Positions 51,482 through 59,774 of a stretch of 64,000 nucleotides of DNA are shown here, piece after piece (position 1 is the first letter of the stretch; every line of letters starts with the position of its first letter). The notes beneath the pieces are model-generated. The model had not been told where the DNA came from. It searched no databases and was given only the letters and a program-made list of their open reading frames with translations. The DNA is from Paraburkholderia sp. CNPSo 3272 (GTDB lineage Bacteria > Pseudomonadota > Gammaproteobacteria > Burkholderiales > Burkholderiaceae). Where the stretch lies: contig NZ_JAMBPQ010000013.1 in assembly GCF_024206495.1 (NCBI RefSeq), forward strand, positions 1 to 64,000, in the 5' to 3' direction. A program made the translations under genes and the position numbers.

Positions 51482-52477
51482 ATGACGCTTTCGAAGAGGA
51501 ATTTTGGGCGGACCGGCTGGAATGTGTCCGAAATCGGTTTTGGTGCATGGGCAATCGGCGGCTCGTGGGGCAGCGTCGGCGAAGACGACGCCAGAGCCGC
51601 GCTGAACGCCGCGCTCGATAACGGCGTCACGTTCATCGACACCGCCGATGTCTACGGCGACGGCCGCTCGGAGCGCATTATCCGCGACGTGTTGCGCGAA
51701 CGCGGCGGCGAGCGTCCCATCGTGGCCACCAAGCTCGGACGCCGGCTCGACCCGCACGTGACCAGCGGCTATTTGAACAAGCGCGAACTCGAAGGCTTTA
51801 TCGACCGGAGTCTTTCGAACCTGGGCGTCGACACGCTCGACCTCGTGCAACTGCATTGCCCGCCGACGGAGGTCTATTACCGCCCCGAGGTGTTCGACGC
51901 GATGGACAGCTTTGTCGCCGCCGGCAAAATCCGCTTTTACGGCGTTTCGGTCGAAAAGGTGGAGGAAGCGCTGAAGGCGATCGACTATCCCAACGTGGTT
52001 TCGGTGCAGATCATCTACAACATGTTCCGTCAACGTCCTGCCGACCTGTTTTTCCGCGAGGCGCTCAAGAAAAACGTTGCGGTCATTGCGCGCGTGCCGC
52101 TCGCCAGCGGCATGCTCACCGGCAAATTGTCCGCGGATTCCGTTTTTGCGGCAGACGACCACCGTGCGTTCAATCGCCATGGCGAGGCATTCGACGTGGG
52201 CGAAACATTCTCGGGCGTGCCGTACGACGTCGCCTTGAAGGCCGTCGATGAACTGCGAGGCCTGGTACCCGTGGACGCTTCAATGGCACAGCTCGCCCTG
52301 CGCTGGATACTGATGGAAGACGCCGTCTCCGTCATCATTCCAGGCAGCAAGAACGCGGCCCAGGCGGCGTCGAACGTCGCGGCGGCGAACCTCGCCCCGC
52401 TCTCCGATGCGGCCATGCAACGGGTGCGGGACGTTTATGAACGCTTGATCGCGCCTCACGTCCACCAGCGCTGGTAA
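51482..52477 (+). CDS. Aldo/keto reductase
   Basis: 331 residues from the ATG at 51482 (AGGAGGAGC upstream). AKR barrel: FIDTADVYGDGRSERI with the catalytic Asp and Tyr, Lys in VATKLGRR, and the catalytic His in LVQLHCP. C-terminal SVIIPGSKN binds NADPH. It reduces carbonyl compounds; YghZ/oxidoreductase-type. The substrate is not predictable. Confidence 0.92.
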   Translation: MTLSKRNFGRTGWNVSEIGFGAWAIGGSWGSVGEDDARAALNAALDNGVTFIDTADVYGDGRSERIIRDVLRERGGERPIVATKLGRRLDPHVTSGYLNKRELEGFIDRSLSNLGVDTLDLVQLHCPPTEVYYRPEVFDAMDSFVAAGKIRFYGVSVEKVEEALKAIDYPNVVSVQIIYNMFRQRPADLFFREALKKNVAVIARVPLASGMLTGKLSADSVFAADDHRAFNRHGEAFDVGETFSGVPYDVALKAVDELRGLVPVDASMAQLALRWILMEDAVSVIIPGSKNAAQAASNVAAANLAPLSDAAMQRVRDVYERLIAPHVHQRW

Positions 52478-52688
52478 ACGCCCCTGCTGTCGAAGCCGCC
52501 GGAATTTCTGCGCCGCTTACTCCATGTGCTCCGCCCCGATTGTTCGGCTGATCCTGCCAGTCAATTCGCGTCCGACCGCTTTATCGCGGCGGCGCGGACC
52601 TTTAGATTCGTAGTGGTCGCCGGCCGATGGCTTCATACAAGTCGAGACGCCGGTTCCATTCGATGCTGCGACTTACGGTAAGGAGAAC

Positions 52689-53438
52689 ATGATGGGCAAA
52701 CTTGCAGGCAAGGTGGCGGTCGTCACGGGCGCGTCGAAAGGCATTGGCGCCGCGATCGCCAGGTCGCTCGCGGCCGAAGGCGCTTCGGTGGTGGTGAACT
52801 ACGCGAGCAGCAAGGCGGGCGCCGATGCGGTCGTAAGCGCGATTACGGCGGCCGGCGGCAAGGCGGTTTCCGTTGGCGGCGACGTGTCGAAAGCGGCCGA
52901 CGCACAGGGCATCATCAACACGGCCGTCGAAACTTACGGGCGCCTCGACATCCTCGTCAACAACTCGGGCGTCTTTGAATTCGCGCCGATCGAAGAGTTC
53001 ACGGAAGCGCAATACCGCAAGCAGTTCGACATCAACGTGCTCGGCGTGCTGCTCACCACGCAGGCGGCCGTGAAGCATCTTGGCGAGGGTGCGAGCATCA
53101 TCAACGTAAGTTCGGTCGTGACGACGGTGACGCCGCCGACGACGGCTGTCTATAGCGGCACGAAGGGCGCCGTGGATGCGATCACGGGCGTGCTCGCACG
53201 CGAACTGGGACCGCGCAAGATCCGCGTGAACGCTATCAATCCTGGCATCATCGAGACAGAAGGCGCACACGCGATCGGCGTCATCGGATCGGATTTCGAA
53301 AGCCATACGGTCAGCCAGACGCCACTCGGGCGCGTGGGCCAGCCGGACGATATCGCCTCCGCCGTCGTGTTCCTTGCATCGGACGACGCCAAATGGTTGA
53401 CGGGCGAACACATCGTCGCCAGCGGGGGCCTTCGCTAA
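52689..53438 (+). CDS. SDR-family oxidoreductase, 3-oxoacyl-ACP reductase/glucose-dehydrogenase-like
   Basis: 249 residues from ATG 52689 (or 52692), AAGGAGAAC upstream. Classical SDR: VVTGASKGIGAAIAR (NADP site), NNSG, Ser in NVSSVV, and catalytic YSGTK. The PG motif (NAINPGIIETEG) and C-terminal GEHIVASGGLR are standard. A lone gene downstream of the aldo/keto reductase. Confidence 0.93.
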   Translation: MMGKLAGKVAVVTGASKGIGAAIARSLAAEGASVVVNYASSKAGADAVVSAITAAGGKAVSVGGDVSKAADAQGIINTAVETYGRLDILVNNSGVFEFAPIEEFTEAQYRKQFDINVLGVLLTTQAAVKHLGEGASIINVSSVVTTVTPPTTAVYSGTKGAVDAITGVLARELGPRKIRVNAINPGIIETEGAHAIGVIGSDFESHTVSQTPLGRVGQPDDIASAVVFLASDDAKWLTGEHIVASGGLR

Positions 53439-53446
53439 GCCGGTGG

Positions 53447-53620
53447 GTGAAACCGGCTAGCGCCAAAAAACGCGTGCGTGCTGTCATCGTCATCGAAACG
53501 ATCGACGGGCACGCACTCGTGATCTCGTCGATGGCAGCGGCGCTCGTTTCGAGCCAGGTTTGCGGGCGATTCGCGCCGCCGCTGTACGAAGCCCTGGCGC
53601 AACGCTTCCTGAAACAGTGA
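53447..53620 (+). CDS. Possible small hypothetical protein
   Basis: 57 residues if the GTG at 53447 is used. GC at third positions is fairly high, the chain has an even hydrophobic pattern (VRAVIVIETIDGHALVISSMAAALV), and it fills the gap between the SDR stop and the nrsF-like gene. There is no strong ribosome site and no known relative, so it may not be real. Confidence 0.35.
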   Translation: MKPASAKKRVRAVIVIETIDGHALVISSMAAALVSSQVCGRFAPPLYEALAQRFLKQ

Positions 53621-53653
53621 CGCGCACCAACGCGCGTCGATCCTCACGCGCCG

Positions 53654-54295
53654 TTACCAGCGCAGCAGCCGCGGCCCCAGCCACGCGCCAATGCCAGCGG
53701 GCAGCAACATGCCGATCACATACCAGACGCTCCAGAACGCCGGACTCATCTCCGGGCAATGGAGGCAATACGCAATGGTCGCGAGCGCGCTCGCAAAGAG
53801 CCCGGCCGCCGCGCCCGCTGCGCGCAGGCGGGTGGGCGCGAGACCACGCACGGCCCAGAACACGGCCGCAAACGTGGGCACCGAAAGCAGCACGATATTG
53901 AACGGGCACGTGCGCCATGTGAGGCCCATCACGAGCGGCATGCGTTGCGCGGGCGCCGCATCGCCCAGCGCGAGCCATGCGCCCGCCAGCACGGCGACGA
54001 ACGGCAGCGCCACCAGCGCCCACGCATAGCCGCCGCGCCGGCCCGGCCGCCCGAGGCGGCTGACCGCGAGCGCGGCAGCGGCCGCGACGCACAACGGGAA
54101 CGCGACCTTCGCCCAGAAGATCGGCGTGTGCATGACACTCATGAGATCGTGCCGCACGCCGAACACCACGCTCATCAGCGCGACCGAGCCCGCAAAACCG
54201 AGCGCCAGCGCCCGCGCGAAGCGGCGCAGCACGGCTTTGCGGTCCACGCGCGCATCGCCGGCGGCCAGCAGGTTGATCAGATCGTCGGTTTTCAT
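53654..54295 (-). CDS. nrsF: NrsF-type membrane anti-sigma factor (DUF1109)
   Basis: 213 residues with six predicted membrane helices. It matches the DUF1109/NrsF family: short cytoplasmic N-terminus (MKTDDLINLLAAG), then helices. Cys130 (TWRTC) and Cys180 (AYCLHC) lie where, from memory, Caulobacter NrsF has its two metal-responsive Cys (131 and 181); Cys177 is an extra one. Its start overlaps the end of the sigma factor gene by 4 bp. It is expected to hold the ECF sigma inactive until heavy-metal or oxidative stress. Confidence 0.88.
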   Translation of the reverse strand: MKTDDLINLLAAGDARVDRKAVLRRFARALALGFAGSVALMSVVFGVRHDLMSVMHTPIFWAKVAFPLCVAAAAALAVSRLGRPGRRGGYAWALVALPFVAVLAGAWLALGDAAPAQRMPLVMGLTWRTCPFNIVLLSVPTFAAVFWAVRGLAPTRLRAAGAAAGLFASALATIAYCLHCPEMSPAFWSVWYVIGMLLPAGIGAWLGPRLLRW

Positions 54296-54885
54296 CGCGC
54301 TCCCCTGATGCGCGCGGCAAGCGCCTTCAAACCGCGATGAATACCCACCTTCACAGCCGATTCGGAGAGTCCAGTGAGCTTCGCCGTTTCCACGACCGAA
54401 AGGCCTTCGAGCTTCACGTGGACGATAGGCAGGCGCTGCTTGTCGGGCAGCTGCTCGAGCAGCTTGCCGATATCGCGGCGCGCCTGCGCGGGTTCGTCGT
54501 CGGGCGCGGCGAACAGATCAGTGTGATCTTCGAGCGGATCGTTGAGCATGTCGCGGCGTGCGCGCGAGCGGAAAAAGTCCATCAGCTTGTAGCGGGCGAT
54601 CGCGTGCACCCAGGCCGTAAGCGGTTCGTCCGGGCGCCATGTGTGACGCGCGTTGTGAACCGCCAGCAGAATCTCCTGCACGAGGTCCTCGACGTCGTCG
54701 CGCAACTGCGGAATGCGCCGGCGCAGGTAGCCGCGCAAATGGCGCGTGAGTTCCTCGAGGAAGTCGCGATACGCTTGCGCGTCGCCTTCCAGGCCGCTGA
54801 CGAAAAGCGCTTTGAGACGGGTTTCCGCGGAGTGCAAAGGTCGTCCTGGATGGTCGCGACGGTAGGTTGGCGGGCTTGCGGGCAT
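54292..54885 (-). CDS. sigF: ECF sigma factor of the SigF/NrsF type
   Basis: 197 residues from the ATG at 54885. Region 2 (AYRDFLEELTRHLRGYLRRRI...DVEDLVQEILLAVHNARHTWRPDEPLTAWVHAIARYKLMDFFR) and region 4 (LPDKQRLPIVHVKLEGLSVVETAKLTGLSESAVKVGIHRGLKAL) are complete. The frame is open to 55311, but the proposed promoter (55114-55139) lies inside it, so the long form is unlikely; a start at 55038 is possible. It overlaps nrsF by 4 bp and is divergent from the cytochrome b gene. It likely drives both operons. Confidence 0.9.
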   Translation of the reverse strand: MPASPPTYRRDHPGRPLHSAETRLKALFVSGLEGDAQAYRDFLEELTRHLRGYLRRRIPQLRDDVEDLVQEILLAVHNARHTWRPDEPLTAWVHAIARYKLMDFFRSRARRDMLNDPLEDHTDLFAAPDDEPAQARRDIGKLLEQLPDKQRLPIVHVKLEGLSVVETAKLTGLSESAVKVGIHRGLKALAARIRGAR

Positions 54886-55113
54886 GGCGCTCGCCCGGTC
54901 TTGCGATGGCGAACTTTCAAAACGATTACGAACGCCGCCGCACTCGCGCCCGCTCGCGTGAGCGTAGCCGAACGCCTCGCGCGCCGCAATGGCATGCGCA
55001 GCCCCGGCGCGCGCGCCGGGCGTCGCCCCTTCCGTCATCGTCGCCCATGTGCTGGTCAAACCCACCTTGTGCCTCTTTCCCGTGGCGCGAGCGCGTGCGC
55101 CCGTTGCGGGTAG

Positions 55114-55139
55114 TTCGTTCGCCACGCCAGGCGGGTTAC
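55114..55139 (-). promoter_or_regulatory. SigF-type promoter for the sigF-nrsF operon
   Basis: Minus strand: GTAACC at 55139-55134, 16 nt, CGAA at 55117-55114. This fits the GTAACC-N16-CGAA consensus I recall for Caulobacter SigF promoters, and would make the operon autoregulated. Confidence 0.78.
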
Positions 55140-55196
55140 AGCCTCGGCGACTTATTTTTAGCCGCCCCGATCGTGCGAATTTTTTCTCGACGCGAT

Positions 55197-55222
55197 GTAA
55201 CCCACGCGCGCGCCACAGCGAA
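55197..55222 (+). promoter_or_regulatory. SigF-type promoter for the cytochrome b/molybdoenzyme operon
   Basis: Plus strand: GTAACC at 55197-55202, 16 nt, CGAA at 55219-55222, 34 bp before the cytochrome b start. Same elements and spacing as the divergent promoter. Confidence 0.8.
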
Positions 55223-55256
55223 TTCACTGTCAACTCCGCGCTAACGAGGAAACGCC

Positions 55257-55895
55257 ATGCACACGTCGATCGGTGAATCGCCCGCACTTGAAGCCAGCGT
55301 GCGCCGCCCACGCACGATTCAGCCGCTCTGGCTGCGCGTCACGCATTGGCTTAACGCGCTTGCGGCGCTCGTCATGATGTTCTCCGGCTGGCGCATTTAC
55401 GATGCGTCTCCCGTATTCGCGGGCTTCGTCATTCCCACTTCGATCACGCTCGGCGGCTGGCTCGGCGGCGCGCTGCAATGGCATTTCGCGGCAATGTGGC
55501 TGCTGTTTTTCAACGGCCTCGTCTATCTCGCCATGAATCTCGCCACCGGCCGCTGGCGCACGAAGTTCTTCCCGCTGAGCCCGCGTGCCGTGCTGCACGA
55601 TCTGCGCGCCGCACTCACGGGCCGGCTTTCTCACGCCGACCTGAGCCAGTACAACGCCGTGCAGAAACTCGCCTATCTCGTTGCGATCGCCGATCTCGTC
55701 GTCCTCGTGCTGTCGGGCCTTGCGATCTGGAAGTCGGTGCAGTTTCCGCTGCTGCGCGAATTGATGGGCGGATACGACCGCGCCCGCGTCGTGCACTTTT
55801 GCGCGATGTCCGTGCTTGCGGCGTTCGTGCTCGTTCACGTGGCGATGGTCGCACTCGTGCCGCGCTCGCTGCTCACCATGCTGCGCGGACGCTGA
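55257..55895 (+). CDS. Cytochrome b561-type membrane protein
   Basis: 212 residues, CGAGGAAACG before the ATG. Four predicted membrane helices; heme-ligand His candidates in RVTHWLNA, QWHFAAMW, VVHFCAMS and VLVHVAMV. Family of bacterial b-type cytochromes (Ni-Fe hydrogenase cytochrome b/b561-like) that pass electrons from quinol to a periplasmic partner. The molybdoenzyme gene lies 56 bp downstream, so this is probably its membrane electron donor. Expression from the SigF-type promoter is inferred. Confidence 0.92.
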   Translation: MHTSIGESPALEASVRRPRTIQPLWLRVTHWLNALAALVMMFSGWRIYDASPVFAGFVIPTSITLGGWLGGALQWHFAAMWLLFFNGLVYLAMNLATGRWRTKFFPLSPRAVLHDLRAALTGRLSHADLSQYNAVQKLAYLVAIADLVVLVLSGLAIWKSVQFPLLRELMGGYDRARVVHFCAMSVLAAFVLVHVAMVALVPRSLLTMLRGR

Positions 55896-55951
55896 ACACG
55901 CCGCCCGATCCTGTTTGCGTCACCGTCCTTCGATATCGATAAGGATTCCAG

Positions 55952-56728
55952 ATGAACACGAACGACCGCAAGATCATCGCAATCGACCGCGCAGCGATTC
56001 TTGCCGATGCCCGGCGCGAACTCGACATGCCGTCACGGCGCCTGTTCGGCAAGCGCATGCTCACGCTCGGCGGTCTTTCGCTGCTGACCGGCTGCACGAT
56101 CACCGACGACGCCTCGGTCAACACCTTCCTCACCGCCGTCTCCCGGCTCAACGACCGCGTGCAGGCATGGCTGTTCGACCCAACCCGGCTCGCGCCTACG
56201 TACAGCGAAGCCCAGATCACGCGCCCCTTCCCCTTCAACGCGTTCTACAGCGAAAGCGAAGCGCCCGTGGTCGATGGCGGCGACTATCGGCTCAGGCTCA
56301 GCGGACTCGTCAAGGGCCAGCGCGTCTGGACGCTGCCCGAGTTGTACGCGCTGCCGCACGCCGAGCAGATCACACGGCACATCTGTGTCGAAGGCTGGAG
56401 CGCGATCGGCCGCTGGGGCGGCACGCCATTCGCGCATTTCCTGCGCCGGGTCGATGCCGATCTCACCGCGAAATACGTGGGCTTTCGCTGCGCCGACAAC
56501 TACTACGAAAGCATCGACATGGCCACGGCGCTGCATCCGCAAACCTTGCTCGCTTTCGACTACGACGGCGAGCGCCTGCCGGCGAAATATGGCTATCCGA
56601 TGAAGCTGCGCATGCCGACGAAGCTCGGCTACAAGAACCCCAAACACATCGTCGAGATTTTCGTCACGAATACGTATCCAGGCGGCTACTGGGTGGACCA
56701 GGGCTACAACTGGTTCGGCGGTTCTTGA
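55952..56728 (+). CDS. Molybdopterin-dependent oxidoreductase, YedY/MsrP-like
   Basis: 258 residues. An export signal with a twin-Arg-like SRRLFGKRMLTLGGLSLLTGC (residues 28-48) suggests Tat export and possibly lipidation at Cys48. The sulfite-oxidase fold follows, with molybdenum ligand Cys in RHICVEGWS and the GYPMKLRMPTKLGYK segment. Relatives repair methionine sulfoxide or oxidise sulfite in the periplasm. Here the gene pairs with a cytochrome b and a SigF-type promoter. Caulobacter SigF also controls a YedY-like subunit, as I recall. Confidence 0.92.
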   Translation: MNTNDRKIIAIDRAAILADARRELDMPSRRLFGKRMLTLGGLSLLTGCTITDDASVNTFLTAVSRLNDRVQAWLFDPTRLAPTYSEAQITRPFPFNAFYSESEAPVVDGGDYRLRLSGLVKGQRVWTLPELYALPHAEQITRHICVEGWSAIGRWGGTPFAHFLRRVDADLTAKYVGFRCADNYYESIDMATALHPQTLLAFDYDGERLPAKYGYPMKLRMPTKLGYKNPKHIVEIFVTNTYPGGYWVDQGYNWFGGS

Positions 56729-56832
56729 CGTCTTCCTGCCGCCGCCTGATACGCCACTTCATGCGACGGCTCCGTTTCACTTCCGCCCGCAGAAGGGGCA
56801 ACGGTTTTTTCCACCAGCAAGGAGCAATGCAA

Positions 56833-57114
56833 ATGAACACGATCCGATTCGCAGCAATCGCCATCACGGCCGCCCTGTTGAGCATGAGCGCGGGCGCTGC
56901 GTTCGCGCAAGCTAGCGGCGCGATGTCGAACGACGCTATGTCGAAGGACTCGACGCAGAAGGACACCATGGGCAAAGGCGCCATGTCGCAGGATACAATG
57001 AGCAAAGGCGGCGAGATGAGCCATGGCGAGATGAGCCATGATCAGATGAAACAGCCGATGAAGCACGACGCCATGGGCATGGATCATCCAGCATCGGGCG
57101 CCATGGCGCATTGA
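56833..57114 (+). CDS. Pentapeptide MXKDX-repeat exported protein
   Basis: 93 residues, AAGGAGCAATG before the ATG at 56833. Signal peptide to AFAQ (residue 26). The mature part is Met-, Lys-, Asp- and His-rich repeats (MSNDA, MSKDS, MGKGA, MSQDT, MSKGG, MSHGE), with 15 or so Met. Such Met/His repeats suit metal (copper-like) binding or scavenging of oxidants. It is 104 bp behind the molybdoenzyme, so it may belong to the same stress regulon. Confidence 0.9.
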   Translation: MNTIRFAAIAITAALLSMSAGAAFAQASGAMSNDAMSKDSTQKDTMGKGAMSQDTMSKGGEMSHGEMSHDQMKQPMKHDAMGMDHPASGAMAH

Positions 57115-57233
57115 ACGGTCGTAACGCGCTCCCGGCGTAGCTTGCGCCAGGAGCGCACCGCGCGCGCCTCGCCACCGTGCGCTCGCGATGCACGATTTCC
57201 GCGGGGCCGCACACCCTGCGCCGGGAGTACGTG

Positions 57234-57635
57234 ATGGGAAGCGAATGGCAACGCCGCCTGAAATTGTTCATTCAGCGCTTCTGGCAGCCAACCAGTGCGT
57301 GCATGACCTGCATGCCGGGGAGCTGGGGCAACATCATGAGCCTGCCCCATTGGACCATCGCATTCAAGACGGGGCTGTTCACCGGCGCGCTTGCCGTGCT
57401 GCTTACCTTCACGCCAGCCGCGAAGTGGTACGCGAATCGCTACGGCAACGCGCTGCTGGTGGGCTGCCTGACCATAATCGGCGATGCCTACGCGCACACG
57501 AGTCACTATCGCATTCATGTTCTCGAACACATTGCGACGGGAGTCGTGTCCGGCCTGATCGCGCTCACAGCGTCGTATCTGCTCGACAACTCAGCTCGCC
57601 GGATACGGACGCTGTGGGCGCGCCTGACCGGGTAG
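57234..57635 (+). CDS. Small membrane protein of unknown function
   Basis: 133 residues from the ATG at 57234 (GGGAG upstream); an in-frame start at 57177 lacks one and another at 57338 is possible. About three membrane helices (43-62, 68-88, 98-118). Before them, SACMTCMPGSWGNIM is an odd Cys-x2-Cys segment. No family is recognised. Downstream of the MXKDX gene and upstream of a lipoprotein; could be part of the envelope-stress group. Confidence 0.65.
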   Translation: MGSEWQRRLKLFIQRFWQPTSACMTCMPGSWGNIMSLPHWTIAFKTGLFTGALAVLLTFTPAAKWYANRYGNALLVGCLTIIGDAYAHTSHYRIHVLEHIATGVVSGLIALTASYLLDNSARRIRTLWARLTG

Positions 57636-57744
57636 TTCACGAGGTGGTGCGGGCATCGGCATAGGACATAGGTCCGATTGACGGGGCATCCATACATGCC
57701 ACCCTTCGACAAAGCCGTCCCTCGGCTCATCAAAGGGGAACCCG

Positions 57745-58125
57745 ATGCCCGCCTGCCGATATGTGGTCCTTTGCGCTTTGCCTTTCATGATGGTCGGCTG
57801 CAACACGCCGCCGATCCCGCCGGGCAAGCCGGTTGATATTCCAACCGCCCTCCACCAAGTTCTCGAAGGTCTGTGCAATTTCCGGAAAGAACAGGCCGAC
57901 CGCAAACAGGATATCGGTGTTGCAATCGACTCGGTCACCGTGGAGCTCGACCTGAGCGTCGACGGCGCAAGGAATCCCCCTGTGGCAGTTGCCCCGGATA
58001 TCCAGTTCATTCCAACGGTGAGCTATGGGCAGATCATCACGGCGAACCGGGGCAGCCGGCTTACGCTCACCCTGAAGAACACCGGCTCCCACGGCGGCTG
58101 CGATGTCATGACATCGGCGAAGTAG
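57745..58125 (+). CDS. Hypothetical lipoprotein
   Basis: 126 residues, start at 57745. A short signal with a lipobox-like MMVGC puts the lipidated Cys at 19. The mature region has beta-strand-like segments (VAIDSVTVELDLSV ... IQFIPTVSYGQIITANRGSRLTLTLKNTG). No domain recognised. It ends 95 bp before the MltF-like gene. Confidence 0.7.
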   Translation: MPACRYVVLCALPFMMVGCNTPPIPPGKPVDIPTALHQVLEGLCNFRKEQADRKQDIGVAIDSVTVELDLSVDGARNPPVAVAPDIQFIPTVSYGQIITANRGSRLTLTLKNTGSHGGCDVMTSAK

Positions 58126-58219
58126 CGGCTGTTCCGTTTCTCTATACGACCATCGGCCCATAGCCAGCCTATGCGGTTGTGACATGATGGGAAGGCGCGG
58201 AACATTCGCGCCTGCCATC

Positions 58220-59767
58220 ATGCGTATTGTTCATACGTTGCTGATCATCCTCGCTTTCGGGATAACGATTGCCGGCCGGCCGACAGGCTGCCTCGCGGCC
58301 CAGGCAACGCCTGCGCAAGCCGCGGCGTCACGGGCCGAGACGGCTGCGTCCGCCAGCGCGTCATCGCCCCCCGCGGCCCCGACGTCCACCACCACGCGCC
58401 GGCTCAATCTCGCCATCCAGCCGAAGTTCGGCGATTTCGACGCCATGCTCGACCGCAGGCTGATCCGCGTGCTGGTGCCATATAGCAGGACGCTCTATTT
58501 CACCGAGCTCGGTCATGAGCGCGGGTTGACCGCCGGGCTCATGCGCGACTTCGAGCGCTACCTGAACAAGGCGAACCAGAGCAGCCTCGGCAAGCGTCCA
58601 TTGACGCTCGTGATCATCCCGACGACTCGCGACCAGCTCATTCCCGCTCTGCTTGCCGGGAAGGGCGACATCGCCGCCGGCAATCTGACCGCAACCGAAA
58701 CGCGGCTCAAGCAGGTCGACTTCGTCGCGCCGCGCGACCGCAAGCCGGTCCGGGAGCTGGTCGTCACCGGTCCGAAGTCGCCCACGCTCACCAAACTGGA
58801 CGACCTGAGCGGCAAGACCGTGCACGTGCGTGCGAGCAGCAGCTACTTCGAGAGTCTGACCGCCCTGAACGCGCGCTTCAAAAAAGAAGGCAAGCCGCCG
58901 ATGAAGCTGGTATTGCTGCCCGATGCGCTCGAAGACGAGGACGCCATGGAGATGCTCAATGTCGGGCTGGTGCAGATTCTCGTCGTCGACGACTGGAAGG
59001 CGAAATTCTGGGCGCAGGTGCTGCCGGGCATCGTGGTGCACGACGACATGGCCGTGCGTGACGCCGGCTATATCGGCTGGGCGATCCGCAAGCAGAGTCC
59101 GAAACTCCAGCAGGCCATCACCGACTTTTACCTTGGCTACGTGAAAAAGCAGAGCGTGGCGGAAGTGCGTCTGCAGCAGGAACTGCAGCGCGTCAAACAG
59201 ATCACCAGCAATACCGAGGACGCGGAACTGAAGCGTTTTTCGCAAACGGTCGGTCTCTTCGAAAAGTACGGCGCGCAATATCGCTTCGATCCATTGATGC
59301 TTGCCGCGCAAGGTTTCCAGGAATCGCAACTCGACCAAAGCGCCCGCAGCCATGTTGGCGCGATCGGCATCATGCAGCTCATGCCGGCGACCGGCAAGGA
59401 GCTGGCCGTCGGTGACATCCGCGTGACGGAATCGAACATCCACGCCGGCGCGAAATACCTTGACCTCCTGATGTCCCGCTATTTCCCGGATGCGCATTTT
59501 TCCGACTCCGACCGCGCCCTCTTCGCGTTCGCGAGCTACAACGCGGGTCCGGCCAGGATCGCGAAGATGCGCCAGGAAGCGGCCGCCCGGGGGCTCTCGC
59601 CCGACAAGTGGTTCAACAATGTCGAGATCGTGGTTGGCGAGAAGATCGGGATCGAGACGACCACTTACGTGCGTAATATCTACAAGTACTACGCCGCCTA
59701 CCGGCTCGTGCAGCAGGCCCAGGCGGCGCGCGAACGCGCCATCGGGCAGATGCGCAAGCACGGCTGA
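58220..59767 (+). CDS. mltF: MltF-type lytic transglycosylase (SBP_bac_3 plus SLT)
   Basis: 515 residues from the ATG at 58220 (58184 is 12 residues longer). A signal peptide precedes an Ala/Ser/Pro/Thr-rich linker (28-60). Residues ~80-320 are a family-3 solute-binding domain and ~345-500 an SLT lysozyme-like domain with catalytic Glu368 in QGFQESQLDQSARS, then MQLMPATG and ALFAFASYNAGPARI. It cleaves glycan strands to 1,6-anhydro ends, and the binding domain senses muropeptides. E. coli MltF is about the same length. Confidence 0.93.
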   Translation: MRIVHTLLIILAFGITIAGRPTGCLAAQATPAQAAASRAETAASASASSPPAAPTSTTTRRLNLAIQPKFGDFDAMLDRRLIRVLVPYSRTLYFTELGHERGLTAGLMRDFERYLNKANQSSLGKRPLTLVIIPTTRDQLIPALLAGKGDIAAGNLTATETRLKQVDFVAPRDRKPVRELVVTGPKSPTLTKLDDLSGKTVHVRASSSYFESLTALNARFKKEGKPPMKLVLLPDALEDEDAMEMLNVGLVQILVVDDWKAKFWAQVLPGIVVHDDMAVRDAGYIGWAIRKQSPKLQQAITDFYLGYVKKQSVAEVRLQQELQRVKQITSNTEDAELKRFSQTVGLFEKYGAQYRFDPLMLAAQGFQESQLDQSARSHVGAIGIMQLMPATGKELAVGDIRVTESNIHAGAKYLDLLMSRYFPDAHFSDSDRALFAFASYNAGPARIAKMRQEAAARGLSPDKWFNNVEIVVGEKIGIETTTYVRNIYKYYAAYRLVQQAQAARERAIGQMRKHG

Positions 59768-59774
59768 GGCAGGC

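Larger units (their letters stand above)
54886..55256. other. Divergent promoter region of the sigF and cytochrome b operons
   Basis: This 370-bp gap holds no convincing gene. It contains the two mirror-image SigF-type promoters (55114-55139 minus, 55197-55222 plus), 57 bp apart, and a long untranslated leader (about 220 nt) for the sigma gene. Confidence 0.7.
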
